Below, one piece after another: positions 1-8,746 of a stretch of DNA of 64,000 bases (positions are counted from its first letter, which is position 1; the number at the start of each line of letters is the position of its first letter). This DNA is from Pseudoselenomonas ruminantium. GTDB taxonomy: Bacteria; Bacillota; Negativicutes; Selenomonadales; Selenomonadaceae. Made by a program: the position numbers and the translations under genes. Where the stretch lies: contig CACZHK010000002.1 in assembly GCA_902780915.1 (NCBI GenBank), forward strand, positions 62,001 to 126,000, in the 5' to 3' direction. The notes beneath the pieces were generated by a model. That model did not search any database, had not been told where the DNA came from, and worked only from the letters and a program-made list of their open reading frames with translations.

Positions 1-8
1 TTTTTCTT

Positions 9-236
9 TTGATAGCTATTGCTAACTTCAAAAGCGATGGTATTGCAGCACTATTAATATTTCTTATTTTAACAGTAGGTTCTTTTATGGCTGGAAGAGG
101 CTTTAATATAATGCATAATGAAAGCTATAAAAAAGGAGTGGAAGATAACAACTTCTGGAAACATGGTTTTAAATGTATGCGATGTGGAGAGAGATTCCTC
201 CTAAACATTAAACATAATGTGGAGGTACACAAATGA
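9..236 (+). CDS. small single-pass membrane protein, unknown function (5' end may be cut)
   Basis: A short frame that stays open to the left window edge, so the TTG at 9 may not be the true start. The product has one hydrophobic segment at about residues 12-30, then a short charged tail with a CMRCGE pair of cysteines near residue 57 that could bind metal. It ends in an ATGA overlap with the next gene, which implies translational coupling and a shared role. The stretch is clearly richer in A+T than most of the window. No family was recognised. Confidence 0.5.
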   Translation: MIAIANFKSDGIAALLIFLILTVGSFMAGRGFNIMHNESYKKGVEDNNFWKHGFKCMRCGERFLLNIKHNVEVHK

Positions 237-1324
237 ATGATTTTAGGCGTAAGCTATGCATAATGGTAGCAACTTCACTATTAGTAACAAACTTCATACC
301 GGAGAACCACGGAATAGCCACTGCCTCATCTATCACTTATCAAGATAGAACTGCTCGTGAACAACGCATGAAAGAAGCTGCACAACATAGAGAAAGTCAA
401 AAAACACAACGTGAGACAAATAATAATTCACAACGAAAAACAGAAGATCAAAAGGCTGACAATACAACAGTAGCTCCATCTAAACAAGAAGAAAACAAGA
501 CAGCATCTACTCCCACGCAACCTAGCAGAGAGAAAAATGTATACTTAAATAATACTTCTCCCACTAATAATCTTCGCATACCTTCCCCAATGACATTCCA
601 AGAAGCAGAAAGATACAGCAAGAGATACCCTAATGATATAACATATCACACTACTAAAATTAAAGACAGGTTTGGCAACAAAAATCGTGATAGAATATTT
701 GATTTTTTAAACGAAAAAGGATTATATCATTCAGGTAGCACAATAACAGGTGTAGGTGATACATCTGCAATAAGATTTTCTGTTGATTATGGTTTTGAAA
801 ATATCTCTTCAACTCCCGTTGCGAGTGTAGGATGGCTAATTGGTTCTACTGGAAACTGGGGATCATTTTGGCCTAAATTCATTAATTTTGTTTTTGATGA
901 AGGCGATACTATTACAATACCACTTGGAAATGTTAATCATGATGCAGAATTCAATTCAGGCCTTTTTGTTACCTCTGTTTTAAGTCAATTTCATGGTATA
1001 GTAATACTAACTCCACAAAATCTATATGCATTGTCAAATCATAGGCAATTACAATCAGCATATATAAGTGATGGCAGTGGAGCATTAGTCCATTTATTTT
1101 ATAGTGGTGAGAAAGATAAAAAAGAGAAATCTGATATGATGCGAGGTTTCCATCATGCATGTAAGATGCTTGATGTCGATTACGAAACCGTAACTAATTT
1201 GACAAGATTGCAGCAAAAAACAATCGAAGAGCAAGAACGTTTTGCTTTAGTTGAAAGCGTTAAAAAAGAAATAGAACGTGATAAATTAAAAGAAGAAATT
1301 CTTGCAGAGATGAATGCAAAATGA
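233..1324 (+). CDS. secreted protein of unknown function
   Basis: Starts at an ATG overlapping the stop of the upstream small membrane protein gene. Residues 1-32 look like a signal peptide, with a basic start followed by a hydrophobic run. Residues 35-115 are a low-complexity, Gln/Thr/Asn/Glu-rich linker. Residues 120-300 look globular and are rich in Gly, Ser and aromatic residues. The last 60 residues are a charged helix likely to form a coiled coil. No catalytic motif was recognised. The AT-rich composition, the pairing with a small membrane protein and the adjacent insertion sequence suggest acquired DNA. It could be an envelope protein or a secreted effector; the sequence does not decide. 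Confidence 0.65.
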   Translation: MNDFRRKLCIMVATSLLVTNFIPENHGIATASSITYQDRTAREQRMKEAAQHRESQKTQRETNNNSQRKTEDQKADNTTVAPSKQEENKTASTPTQPSREKNVYLNNTSPTNNLRIPSPMTFQEAERYSKRYPNDITYHTTKIKDRFGNKNRDRIFDFLNEKGLYHSGSTITGVGDTSAIRFSVDYGFENISSTPVASVGWLIGSTGNWGSFWPKFINFVFDEGDTITIPLGNVNHDAEFNSGLFVTSVLSQFHGIVILTPQNLYALSNHRQLQSAYISDGSGALVHLFYSGEKDKKEKSDMMRGFHHACKMLDVDYETVTNLTRLQQKTIEEQERFALVESVKKEIERDKLKEEILAEMNAK

Positions 1325-1435
1325 ATTTGTCATAGATCTCCCCTACTATACGGTTCAGCGATGAAACATACAAATCAGAATATAAGCTGATTACCTTGCA
1401 CGATATGTATAAATAAGCGAGGAGCATGTAAGAAA

Positions 1436-2815
1436 CTGTGAAAGTTTCTCTGTAAATCAACTTCTCTCTCGAAGTCATAAGGTCTTCTATGATACAATCT
1501 TAATCATAGGAGGCCTTTTATTATGGCAAAACAGAGAAAAGACGTTCACAAAGTACAGATGACTGAGGGAAAGCGGGCTATCATCCAGCAACTCTTCCAA
1601 GAGTATGACATCGAGAGTGCCAAGGATATTCAGGATGCACTCAAGGATCTTCTTGGCGGTACCATCAAGGAAATGATGGAGTTCGAGATGGATGAACATC
1701 TTGGCTATAGCAAATCTGAGCGTTCAGACAACGATAACGCTCGCAATGGCTACAAGTCCAAGACTTTGAACAGCAGCTATGGCAAGTTGCAGATCGATGT
1801 CCCCCAAGACCGACAGTCATCTTTTGCTCCTAAGGTAGTCAAGAAACGCCAGAAGGACATCTCAGAAATCGACAATAAAATCATATCCATGTACGCCAAA
1901 GGCATGACCACGCGGCAAATCTCTGAAACCATCAACGACATATACGGTTTTGAAGCCTCGGAAGGTTTCATATCAGATGTAACGGATAAGATGCTGCCAA
2001 GAATTGACGAATGGCAGCATCGCCCCCTGGCCAGCATCTATCCTGTGGTCTTCATCGACGCAATCCATTTCTAGGTGCGCCAGGATAACATTGTCAGCAA
2101 ACTGGCGGCCTACGTTGTGATGGGCATTAACGAAGATGGCATCAAGGAAGTGCTGGATATTGAAATCGGTGAAAACGAGAGCAGCAAATATTGGCTTACT
2201 GTCCTGAACAGTCTCAAGAATCGCGGGGTTCAGGATATATCCTTATCCTATGCTCCGACGGCCTCACAGGGCTCAAGGAGGCTGTGACCGCAGCATTTCC
2301 AAAGACAGAGCACCAGCGCTGTATCGTACACATGGTGCGCAACACTCTTAAATACGTAGCCAATAAGGACATGAAGGATTTTGCAAAAGACCTTCGTACG
2401 ATCTATACCGCACCTGATGAAAAGACTGCCGTTAAGAGGCTTGAAGAAGTGGATAAGAAATGGACGCCCCATTATCCTTCGGCTATGAAGCGGTGGCACG
2501 ACAATTGGGATGTAATAACGACAATCTTCAAATTTTCCACCAATGTTCGTACCGCCTTTTACACTACTAACGCCATTGAGAGTCTCAATTCTTCATATCG
2601 CAGGTTAAACCGGCAGAGAAGTGTTTTCCCTAGTTCCCAAGCTCTGCTCAAAGCTCTTTACCTGGCTACATTTGAAGCAACAAAGAAATGGACTATGCCC
2701 ATAAGAAATTGGGGCAAAGTACGGGGAGAACTGTCCATAATGTACCCTGATAGACTGCCAGCTTAATATCCATTAACCATCATAGAAGACCTTATTTACA
2801 GAGATTTCTTCACAG
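1436..2815 (+). mobile_element. decayed IS256-family insertion sequence
   Basis: Imperfect terminal inverted repeats flank the transposase pseudogene. The left end at 1436-1457 begins CTGTGAA and continues TCTCTGTAAAT. The right end at 2794-2815 is its inverse, with a four-base mismatch block. A second inverted pair, TAAGGTCTTCTATG at 1478-1491 against 2781-2794, lies just inside. I could not find a convincing target-site duplication, so the exact outer ends are uncertain by a few bases. Confidence 0.75.
1523..2766 (+). pseudogene. IS256-family transposase, broken by a stop and a frameshift
   Basis: The protein would be a full-length Mutator/IS256 transposase of about 413 residues, but it has two lesions. 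An in-frame TAG at 2072-2074 follows the motif FIDAIHF, where family members usually carry Lys (AAG). A two-base gain near 2236-2240, in a run of AT repeats, then shifts the frame just before CSDGLTG. The three catalytic acidic positions are all still visible: Asp in FIDAIHF, Asp in CSDGLTG and Glu in TTNAIESLNSS. They now lie in separate reading segments, so the copy is inactive unless supplied in trans. The start ATG at 1523 has AGGAGG upstream. Confidence 0.9.
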
Positions 2816-2829
2816 GCTCGGAATTTCTC

Positions 2830-3825
2830 TTATTGCTCTGACTCATCTTTTGGGATAGGAATGTAAACCATCTTCAACGGTATCATATTTTGGTACTTCT
2901 TATCGAGTAGATTATAATACTTGAGAACGAGGTCAACAAGCTCATTACCATTTATCCCTCTAATTATTGGAGTATGCTGCAGATACTCATTTGCTTTCTT
3001 TGTGTAGGTAGATAACGTTACAAACAAACCGTAATCACCCTCATGCATCGCTCCCTTCAATGACTGAAGGGTTGACTCGTTAATAGCACCATCCTGGCTC
3101 TTAACCTGTACAAGTATGCGAGGAGGAAGTTCATCCTTGTAAGCCTTTATATCAATTCCGCTATCGCCACCGTGAGGAGATACTGTTGTACGATACCCCA
3201 TTGCTTGCAAGAGGTTTGCTACAAATTCTTCTAAAGCGTAACCTTTTAGATGATGGCTTATTTCTTTTAAGATAAAATCCCTAGTGCTTTCAACTATCTC
3301 CTCTGCAGTTGCGCCGATAGTTTCATCCTCATCAAGTGAAGGCTTGATTTTAGAACCTTTTTCTAGCGCAGCAAGATACTCATCCCCATAATTCTTTACA
3401 GTGAAGAATGACATTGCGGAACCTATTTCATATAGAGCCCCTTGAGAGAATGAAGTTCTAGGTATATGTTTAAGCCATTTAACCTGACGAACCTGTGGAT
3501 AGTTAGGTTGGGACGGTTCATAGATATAGTCCCCTATTACCTCACCAATGTTAATCATGTGGTCTGACTTAGATGGGTAAACCACATAGTCTCCTATCTG
3601 TACCTCGTGGCAAAATCTGAATAACATACCAGAACTGACAGGAATAGAACCTTTCTTATCGTTTGGATAAGTCGAAGCATACTTAGCCTTGAAATCATTC
3701 TTAGTGGCAGGGATTTTTTTCAAATCTCCAATTTCGCACCAACCTATAGCTATTTTATTTTGCTTCAGAAATAATTCATCATCTTTGGTATGTATTCCCC
3801 ATATACGCTTTTCGTTATTATCCAT
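2830..3825 (-). CDS. Mrr-like restriction endonuclease
   Basis: About 331 residues. The C-terminal half carries the Mrr-type PD-(D/E)xK nuclease core: GGDSGIDIKAY followed by ILVQVKSQDG, giving the conserved Asp and the Gln-Val-Lys of this branch. The N-terminal half (WGIHTKDDELFLKQ onward) resembles the recognition module of small stand-alone Mrr-type proteins; this part is inference. Such enzymes usually cut modified foreign DNA. No methylase lies beside it, which suits a modification-dependent enzyme. I chose the ATG at 3825 (MDNNEKR); an upstream ATG at 3840 is also possible. It sits between an insertion-sequence remnant and a gene-fragment scar, as defence genes often do. Confidence 0.75.
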   Translation of the reverse strand: MDNNEKRIWGIHTKDDELFLKQNKIAIGWCEIGDLKKIPATKNDFKAKYASTYPNDKKGSIPVSSGMLFRFCHEVQIGDYVVYPSKSDHMINIGEVIGDYIYEPSQPNYPQVRQVKWLKHIPRTSFSQGALYEIGSAMSFFTVKNYGDEYLAALEKGSKIKPSLDEDETIGATAEEIVESTRDFILKEISHHLKGYALEEFVANLLQAMGYRTTVSPHGGDSGIDIKAYKDELPPRILVQVKSQDGAINESTLQSLKGAMHEGDYGLFVTLSTYTKKANEYLQHTPIIRGINGNELVDLVLKYYNLLDKKYQNMIPLKMVYIPIPKDESEQ

Positions 3826-3974
3826 TCTCCGGTACCTCATTCAATCAATATTATTCTCACCTATGAATTCAACGAAAGTTTATATTTTCCTGCTTGAGTA
3901 GCATAAGTAATAGACGACATGTGGCTCCCGTGCTATACTCTGTGAGGTATTTAACTATGGAAGGGGAAATTATC

Positions 3975-4091
3975 ATGGCAAACGATAACGTAATCGGCAA
4001 AGATTTGCTCGCAGGTCTGGTCTCAGAGAAGTCTGACCTGTCCAAGAAGGATGCCTAGGCATCTATCGAGGCTCTCATGGAGACCGTCATT
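3975..4091 (+). pseudogene. 5' fragment of an HU-type DNA-binding protein gene
   Basis: After AAGGGGAA, the ATG at 3975 opens a frame whose product matches the start of HU: GKDLLAGLVSEKSDLSKKDA. An in-frame TAG at 4056-4058 replaces the Glu that usually follows KKDA. The reading then continues as ASIEALMETVIK, still HU-like, until about 4091. There the sequence changes abruptly into a reversed piece of an alanine symporter gene. The beta-arm and the rest of HU are missing, so this is a dead fragment of roughly 40 codons. A promoter-like TATACT lies upstream at about 3937. Confidence 0.7.
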
Positions 4092-4279
4092 AAAATTCTC
4101 GAAGACCTTTTGTACTTTGTTGAAGCCCAGATACAGGAGGGGCAGGTTGCAGCAGACTATCAGGAGGTTGGCAAAATCGCTGAGATTCCAGATGGCGCTG
4201 AGATCGAAATCAGCAATGTTGGTAACCATGCCAAAAGCCAGTACAGTGAGATTTATCAGTCTGACTGCTGAGATGAAGG
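4092..4279 (-). pseudogene. fragment of a sodium:alanine symporter (AGCS) gene
   Basis: This 188-bp stretch aligns without gaps to 40198-40385, inside the intact AGCS symporter gene. By hand I counted 21 mismatches, about 89% identity. Read on the minus strand it encodes VTNIADFDLSAIWNLSDFAN, near the C-terminus of the transporter. It is joined on the left to the HU fragment and ends about ten bases before the helicase stop codon. It is a partial copy and not a gene in its own right; plus-strand frames across it are artefacts. Confidence 0.85.
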
Positions 4280-4288
4280 CTTTATTCT

Positions 4289-6469
4289 TTACTTCAATTT
4301 CTCCATTTTCACTTTAAAGGATATTTCCCTTGGTGTGTCTAGGCCCTCAAACTTGATGAGATATGCGCCCTTGTCCGTGTTGAGGCTGAGGATTTCTCCT
4401 TCCCCCATGATGCGGTGCCTGACTTTGTCCCCTGGGGCCAAAGCAGCTTGTTTCTCTGCGCTTTCCCGCTTTATCCATTTGCTCATATCGCGTATATAGC
4501 CCAGCGCATCTTCCCTGATATTATCTGCTATGGGCTTTGCGTACTCCAGCAGGTTGTTGTCCAGTTCCAGCAGGAAGCGGGAGGGGTATCTTACTGAGGC
4601 ATCGAAGTTTAGGCCGGAGGCGGCTGACAGGTAGAGGCGCTTCTGTGCCCTGGTCATAGCCACGAAAGCCAGGCGGCGTTCTTCTTCCATGGCCTGTTCT
4701 GTCTTCGTTTTCCGTGACGGGAAGATGCCTTCGTTAAGGCCGCAGAGGAACACATAGGGAAATTCCAATCCTTTGGCGGCATGGACGGTCATGAGCTTGA
4801 CCTTGTCCCCCTGCTCGGCGGTGTCGCTGTTGGTTAAGAGTGCCACCCTGGCCAGATAATGCTCCAGCATGGCTTCCTCCCCGCAGGAGGTTTCGTACTC
4901 ATAGATAGCCTGTTTGAGTTCTGCCAGATTGTCCAGTCGTTCTTGGCTGCCTTCCGTGCGCAGCATTTCTTCATAGCCGCTGGCATCCAGCAGCGCTGAG
5001 ATCACTTCCGAAATAGGCCTGCCACTGCACGTCGAGGAAAATTCCTCTATCAGATCCACAAAAGCATGAGCCTTGGTGCCTTTCAGCAGGGCATTATCAA
5101 GATTTGCCTTCAAGGCTTCATAAAGGCTGCACTTGTTCTGCTCGGCGTATTCCTGCAGGAAGGCCATGCGGCGCTGGCCCAGGTTGCGCTTGGGCACATT
5201 GGCGATTCGCTGGAAGGACAGGTCGTCACGATAGGCGATTATGCGGAGGTAGGACAAGGCGTCTTTGATTTCCTTGCGGTCAAAGAACTGAATGCCGCTG
5301 TAGATGGCATAGGGAAGTTCTTCCTTCAAAAAGACTTCTTCGAGAGGCCGCGTCAGGTAATGGGCGCGGTAGAGCACGGCTATCTCACGATAGGGCACCT
5401 CTTTTTCGTGGAGTTTCTCTATCTCCTGGGCTATCCACTTTGCCTCTTTCTCCGGTGAAGCGTGACTGGCACAAAGGACGCTGTCACCTGCGGGAAGGGT
5501 GGGGAGGAGGTTCTTCTCGATGCGATAGCGGTTATGGGCGATAAGGTCGTTGGCTACGGCAATTATCTCTGGCGTGGAACGGTAGTTCTCCATCATATAG
5601 ATGGTCTGGCAGGGCTTGAATTCCTGGTCGAAATTCTGCAAGTAACGGATATTGGCTCCGCGCCAGGTATAGATGGTTTGGTCAGGGTCACCCACCACAA
5701 AGAGGTTTTTATGGTAGCCGCAGAGTATCTTCATCAGCCGGTACTGGAGCTCGTCAATATCCTGGAACTCATCAATCATGATGTATTCCAGCCGCTGCTG
5801 CCATTTCAGCTTCAGCTCTTCCTTCTGCTCGAAGATATACAGGGTGAACTTGATGAGGTCATTGTAGTCCAGGCCGAAGCATTTCTTTTCTTGATAGAGA
5901 TAGCCATAGAAGATAATATCTGCCGGTTCTGTGGCTCTCTCATACTTCTCCTTGACAGCCTCCTGGGACATGGCAATCATGTCTTGATAGTATTCAGGCT
6001 CTTTGAAGATCTTCCTTATTTCAATCATATCCCGGGCCTTGGCAAAGGTCATATCCCGCAGGGATAAATTGCGTTCTTCGTAGATGAGTTTCAGCATGGC
6101 GTCGATGTCACTGTTGTCCAGCACCAGAAAGCTTTTGGGATACTGCACGGCATGGCTGTCCTCCTGCAACACTGACACGCAGAAGCCGTGGAAGGTATTG
6201 ATATACCCCGTATCGTTGTCCCCCGTGATCTGATGGATGCGCTTCCTCATTTCCATAGCTGACTTGTTGGTAAAGGTCACGCAGAGGATATTCCCGGGCA
6301 TGATGCCGATTTCGTTGACCAGGTAGGCAAAGCGATGACTGAGTGCCCGCGTCTTGCCGGAACCGGCCCCTGCCAATACCCGCACGAAGCCCTCAGTCGA
6401 AGTAACAGCTTCTAATTGTGCCTGGTTTAGTCCTAGCAAAAGTTCAAATTCATTTTCCACAATAGCCAT
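4289..6469 (-). CDS. pcrA: ATP-dependent DNA helicase, UvrD/PcrA type
   Basis: 726 residues, the usual size for PcrA. It is a superfamily 1A 3'-5' helicase acting in repair, replication restart and removal of recombination filaments. Motifs appear in order: Q-motif LNQAQLEAV near residue 14, Walker A AGAGSGKTRAL near 34, Walker B-type DEFQDI near 232, VVGDPDQTIYTWRGA near 258, the MTVHAAKGLEF motif near 555 and VAMTRAQKRL near 605. The C-terminal tail (GDKVRHRIMGEGEI...) is the small beta-fold typical of PcrA. The gene stands alone. Its stop codon abuts the HU/symporter scar, but the reading frame itself is intact. Confidence 0.93.
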   Translation of the reverse strand: MAIVENEFELLLGLNQAQLEAVTSTEGFVRVLAGAGSGKTRALSHRFAYLVNEIGIMPGNILCVTFTNKSAMEMRKRIHQITGDNDTGYINTFHGFCVSVLQEDSHAVQYPKSFLVLDNSDIDAMLKLIYEERNLSLRDMTFAKARDMIEIRKIFKEPEYYQDMIAMSQEAVKEKYERATEPADIIFYGYLYQEKKCFGLDYNDLIKFTLYIFEQKEELKLKWQQRLEYIMIDEFQDIDELQYRLMKILCGYHKNLFVVGDPDQTIYTWRGANIRYLQNFDQEFKPCQTIYMMENYRSTPEIIAVANDLIAHNRYRIEKNLLPTLPAGDSVLCASHASPEKEAKWIAQEIEKLHEKEVPYREIAVLYRAHYLTRPLEEVFLKEELPYAIYSGIQFFDRKEIKDALSYLRIIAYRDDLSFQRIANVPKRNLGQRRMAFLQEYAEQNKCSLYEALKANLDNALLKGTKAHAFVDLIEEFSSTCSGRPISEVISALLDASGYEEMLRTEGSQERLDNLAELKQAIYEYETSCGEEAMLEHYLARVALLTNSDTAEQGDKVKLMTVHAAKGLEFPYVFLCGLNEGIFPSRKTKTEQAMEEERRLAFVAMTRAQKRLYLSAASGLNFDASVRYPSRFLLELDNNLLEYAKPIADNIREDALGYIRDMSKWIKRESAEKQAALAPGDKVRHRIMGEGEILSLNTDKGAYLIKFEGLDTPREISFKVKMEKLK

Positions 6470-6663
6470 TAACCCATCTCCTTGCAGGAACTGTTTCCAA
6501 AAACAGGATGAACGTATCTAGCTGCTCCATCATAGCACTGCTATTTTGAATTTGGCTGAAATTAAATATTGAGGACGCAGATTGCTGCTGCAGTTTATAT
6601 GGGGACCGTCAATTTGGTGAGAAATTTTTTGGTGTGTCCAAAATAGGAGAAAGCGAAAATGCC

Positions 6664-6692
6664 TTGACAAGTAAATCGTAAAAATATAATAT
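6664..6692 (+). promoter_or_regulatory. sigma-70-type promoter of the ferredoxin pair
   Basis: TTGACA at 6664-6669 is followed, after 17 bases, by TAATAT at 6687-6692; an overlapping TATAAT lies at 6685-6690. It sits 60 bases upstream of the ferredoxin start in AT-rich DNA. It is the only good promoter seen between the helicase start and this operon. Confidence 0.6.
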
Positions 6693-6751
6693 ACAAATAT
6701 ATAAAGTGAGTCGCAGCGTGATTGCCTGCGGGAATTTGTAAGGAGTGGCAG

Positions 6752-6976
6752 ATGATGGAAAAGAAAGCCGCAAAGGGCGCAAAGCCGAAAAGATATGCGA
6801 TGGTGGACCGTGAGCACTGTGCAGCCTGCGGGGCTTGCGAGGCAGTGTGCCCGCGTGGAGCCGTCTCTGTGTGGCAGGGGAGTTTCTCGGTGGTGGATGG
6901 GGCACTATGCGTTGGCTGCGGGAGGTGCAGCGCCGAATGTCCGGCTTCTGCCATCAGCATGGAGGTGAGAGCATGA
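6752..6976 (+). CDS. 2[4Fe-4S] ferredoxin
   Basis: 74 residues with two classic clusters: CAACGACEAVCPRGA and CVGCGRCSAECPASA, each CxxCxxCxxxCP. It is expected to carry electrons in the cytoplasm. The start ATG at 6752 is placed seven bases after AAGGAG; an upstream in-frame GTG is less likely. The stop overlaps the ATG of the next gene (ATGA), which encodes a membrane iron-sulfur protein, so the two are probably made together and act as partners. The Lys-rich leader (MEKKAAKGAKPKR) is unusual for a small clostridial-type ferredoxin. Confidence 0.88.
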   Translation: MMEKKAAKGAKPKRYAMVDREHCAACGACEAVCPRGAVSVWQGSFSVVDGALCVGCGRCSAECPASAISMEVRA

Positions 6977-7545
6977 AACAGCATTGGTACAATTACCTGT
7001 GGATTTGGTCGGTCATATATTTTTCTCTGGGTTTTTTCAATATCCTCTTTGCCTGGCTGGGGGTGATCAGCTTTTTCCTGCCTTTGTTTTTTGCCATTGG
7101 CTTTGGCAATAAGCATTTCTGCAATCGCTACTGCGACAGGGGGCAGCTGTTGAGGATGCTGGGCAGCCAGAGAGGCTTTTCACGGAAGCGTGATATGCCG
7201 GCCTGGATGAAGAGCCGTGGCTTTCGTTATGGCTTCCTGATTTTCTTTCTGCTGATGTTTGCAAATGTGCTCTATGCAACTTATCTGGTGGCAGGAGGGG
7301 CCAGGGATGTGGCAGAATTTGTGACCCTGTTCTGGACCTTCAGCGTTCCCTGGGCATGGGCATCTTCCACGGCAGCAAGTCCCTGGGCGGTGCAGTTTGC
7401 CTATGGCTTTTACAGCCTGATGCTCACCTCGGCGCTGCTGGGCATCATAACGATGCTGTTTTATAAGCCTCGCTCCTGGTGCGTATACTGCCCCATGGGT
7501 ACCATGACCCAGCTGATCTGCAAGGCGAAGGCGGGGGCAGATTAA
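6973..7545 (+). CDS. membrane 4Fe-4S protein (NapH/MauN-like)
   Basis: 190 residues. Four or more hydrophobic segments are visible (about 8-45, 88-108, 140-165). Two cysteine sets, HFCNRYCDRG near residue 50 and SWCVYCPMGT near residue 172, match the CxxxC...CxxCP pattern of NapH-like membrane electron-transfer proteins, although the classic four-Cys ferredoxin motif is incomplete. It likely passes electrons between the membrane and the ferredoxin encoded just upstream, with which it shares an ATGA junction. The physiological partner is not evident from the neighbours. Confidence 0.7.
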   Translation: MKQHWYNYLWIWSVIYFSLGFFNILFAWLGVISFFLPLFFAIGFGNKHFCNRYCDRGQLLRMLGSQRGFSRKRDMPAWMKSRGFRYGFLIFFLLMFANVLYATYLVAGGARDVAEFVTLFWTFSVPWAWASSTAASPWAVQFAYGFYSLMLTSALLGIITMLFYKPRSWCVYCPMGTMTQLICKAKAGAD

Positions 7546-7635
7546 GAAAGCTTGCAGATGTTTTGCAGAAAGATGCCGTAGTATGTTAGCAGTGACGCGA
7601 TTTATATTGAAGTTTTCCCGTGAGGAGGAATGTAG

Positions 7636-8049
7636 ATGTGGATTGTATTAGCACTGCTTTCAGCCGTATTTGCGGCTCTTACTGCTATTTTGGCCAAGGT
7701 GGGGATTGAAGGTGTCAATTCGCATCTGGCAACAGCCATTCGCACAGTAGTGGTGCTGGTTATGGCCTGGGGAATGGTCTTCCTGCTCAATGTGCAGCAT
7801 GGCATCGGTGATATCAGCAGGAAATGCTGGATTTTCCTGATTCTGTCGGGGTTTGCTACAGGAGCTTCGTGGCTTTGCTACTTCAAGGCACTGCAGATGG
7901 GAGAGACTTCGGCAGTGGTGGCGGTAGATAAACTGAGCGTGGTTCTGACCCTGGTGCTGGCGATAGTTTTCCTCCATGAGGAATTTACGATGAAATCTGC
8001 TTTGGGAGCAGTCCTGATTACAGCAGGAACATGGATGATGATAAAATAG
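7636..8049 (+). CDS. EamA/DMT-family transporter, single-module
   Basis: 137 residues with about four or five membrane helices, equal to one EamA repeat and not the usual two. The ALTAILAKVGIEGVNSHLATAIRT start and the C-terminal SVVLTLVLAIVFLHEEFTMKSALGAVLITAGTWMM are typical of the family. Single-module members are thought to act as dimers, but substrates differ widely and cannot be told here. GAGGAGG precedes the ATG at 7636. It stands alone between the iron-sulfur pair and a short decayed stretch. Confidence 0.85.
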   Translation: MWIVLALLSAVFAALTAILAKVGIEGVNSHLATAIRTVVVLVMAWGMVFLLNVQHGIGDISRKCWIFLILSGFATGASWLCYFKALQMGETSAVVAVDKLSVVLTLVLAIVFLHEEFTMKSALGAVLITAGTWMMIK

Positions 8050-8074
8050 CCTATGCAGCAGGGCTGGAGAAGTT

Positions 8075-8220
8075 GTGCTCTACGTTTTCAACAAGGCTGA
8101 CCAGATGGATAATCCCCATGTCAGGGAACGCCTGCTCCATGATGGCTGGGGAAATCGTATATGTAGTTGGGGGATTTCATACTTTAGAGGAGTATGCGGT
8201 CAAAATCAAAAAAGAATGTT
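8075..8220 (+). pseudogene. possible gene remnant with a GTPase-like NKxD stretch
   Basis: Read from 8075, the DNA gives VLYVFNKADQMDNPHVRERL, in which NKAD resembles the G4 base-recognition motif of HflX-like GTPases. Nothing else of a GTPase is present and there is no good start codon. This is at most a short relic left between the EamA gene and the PH-domain gene; it may be chance. Confidence 0.2.
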
Positions 8221-8245
8221 GCTATGACAGAGGAGGCGTTTGCTG

Positions 8246-8626
8246 ATGAGCATTATCAGTGGTTTGATTGGCAATGCTGCTGAAACCAGCATTGAGGACG
8301 TAAAAAAAGATTATGGCAAGCTGTTGGGGTGCAATGAGGATGTCATCCAGGCCTATCAGTGGGTCAGAGATTTGCTGATTTTTACAGACTTCAGGCTGAT
8401 CATGGTGGATATTCAGGGAGCAACAGGCAAGAAAGTGGATTATCATTCGATTCCCTACAGGAGCATCCGTCATTTTGCCGTAGAGTCCACAGGACACTTC
8501 GATTTGGAGGCGGAACTCAAAATATGGGTATCCGGTCTCGGCGCAGAACCTTTGGTTTACACCTTCAGCAGGGATGCTGATGTATACAAGGTTCAGGCCC
8601 TGTTGGCTGAATGCGTGGGAAAGTAG
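8246..8626 (+). CDS. PH-domain-like protein (YvbH/bPH family)
   Basis: 126 residues. The central region (DLLIFTDFRLIMVDIQGATG, then YHSIPYRSIRHFAVES) is the hallmark of bacterial PH-like domains: a beta-rich fold with the Y-x-S-I-P-Y-R-S-I strand. The last helix (ADVYKVQALLAECV) completes it. The function of this family is not settled; it is probably cytoplasmic. AGGAGG at 8231-8236 fixes the start at ATG 8246 and not at the upstream CTG. Confidence 0.8.
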   Translation: MSIISGLIGNAAETSIEDVKKDYGKLLGCNEDVIQAYQWVRDLLIFTDFRLIMVDIQGATGKKVDYHSIPYRSIRHFAVESTGHFDLEAELKIWVSGLGAEPLVYTFSRDADVYKVQALLAECVGK

Positions 8627-8699
8627 GATGATTCCTTTTGCGGCCAGTCCTTCAGCTCGCCGCATTTGCTCTGCACCATGGAGCATTTTTTCCAAAAAT

Positions 8700-8736
8700 A
8701 ATCCCCCTGCAAGTTTTTAGGGCTGGCAGGGGGATT
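8700..8736 (-). terminator. rho-independent terminator of the LysR gene
   Basis: Perfect 11-bp inverted repeat AATCCCCCTGC / GCAGGGGGATT with a 15-base loop, followed on the minus strand by TATTTTTGG. It also lies downstream of the PH-domain gene on the plus strand, where the T-tract is weaker, so it may serve both. Confidence 0.8.
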
Positions 8737-8746
8737 CCTTTGCGTG

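Noticed and set aside
1380-2830. target-site duplication of the IS256 element
   Set aside because: No matching 8-9 bp direct repeats flank the inverted repeats, so none is claimed.
4077-4271. plus-strand frame between HU and helicase as a gene
   Set aside because: It is antisense to a fragment of the alanine symporter gene; the same nonsense frame exists opposite the intact gene at 40114-40377.
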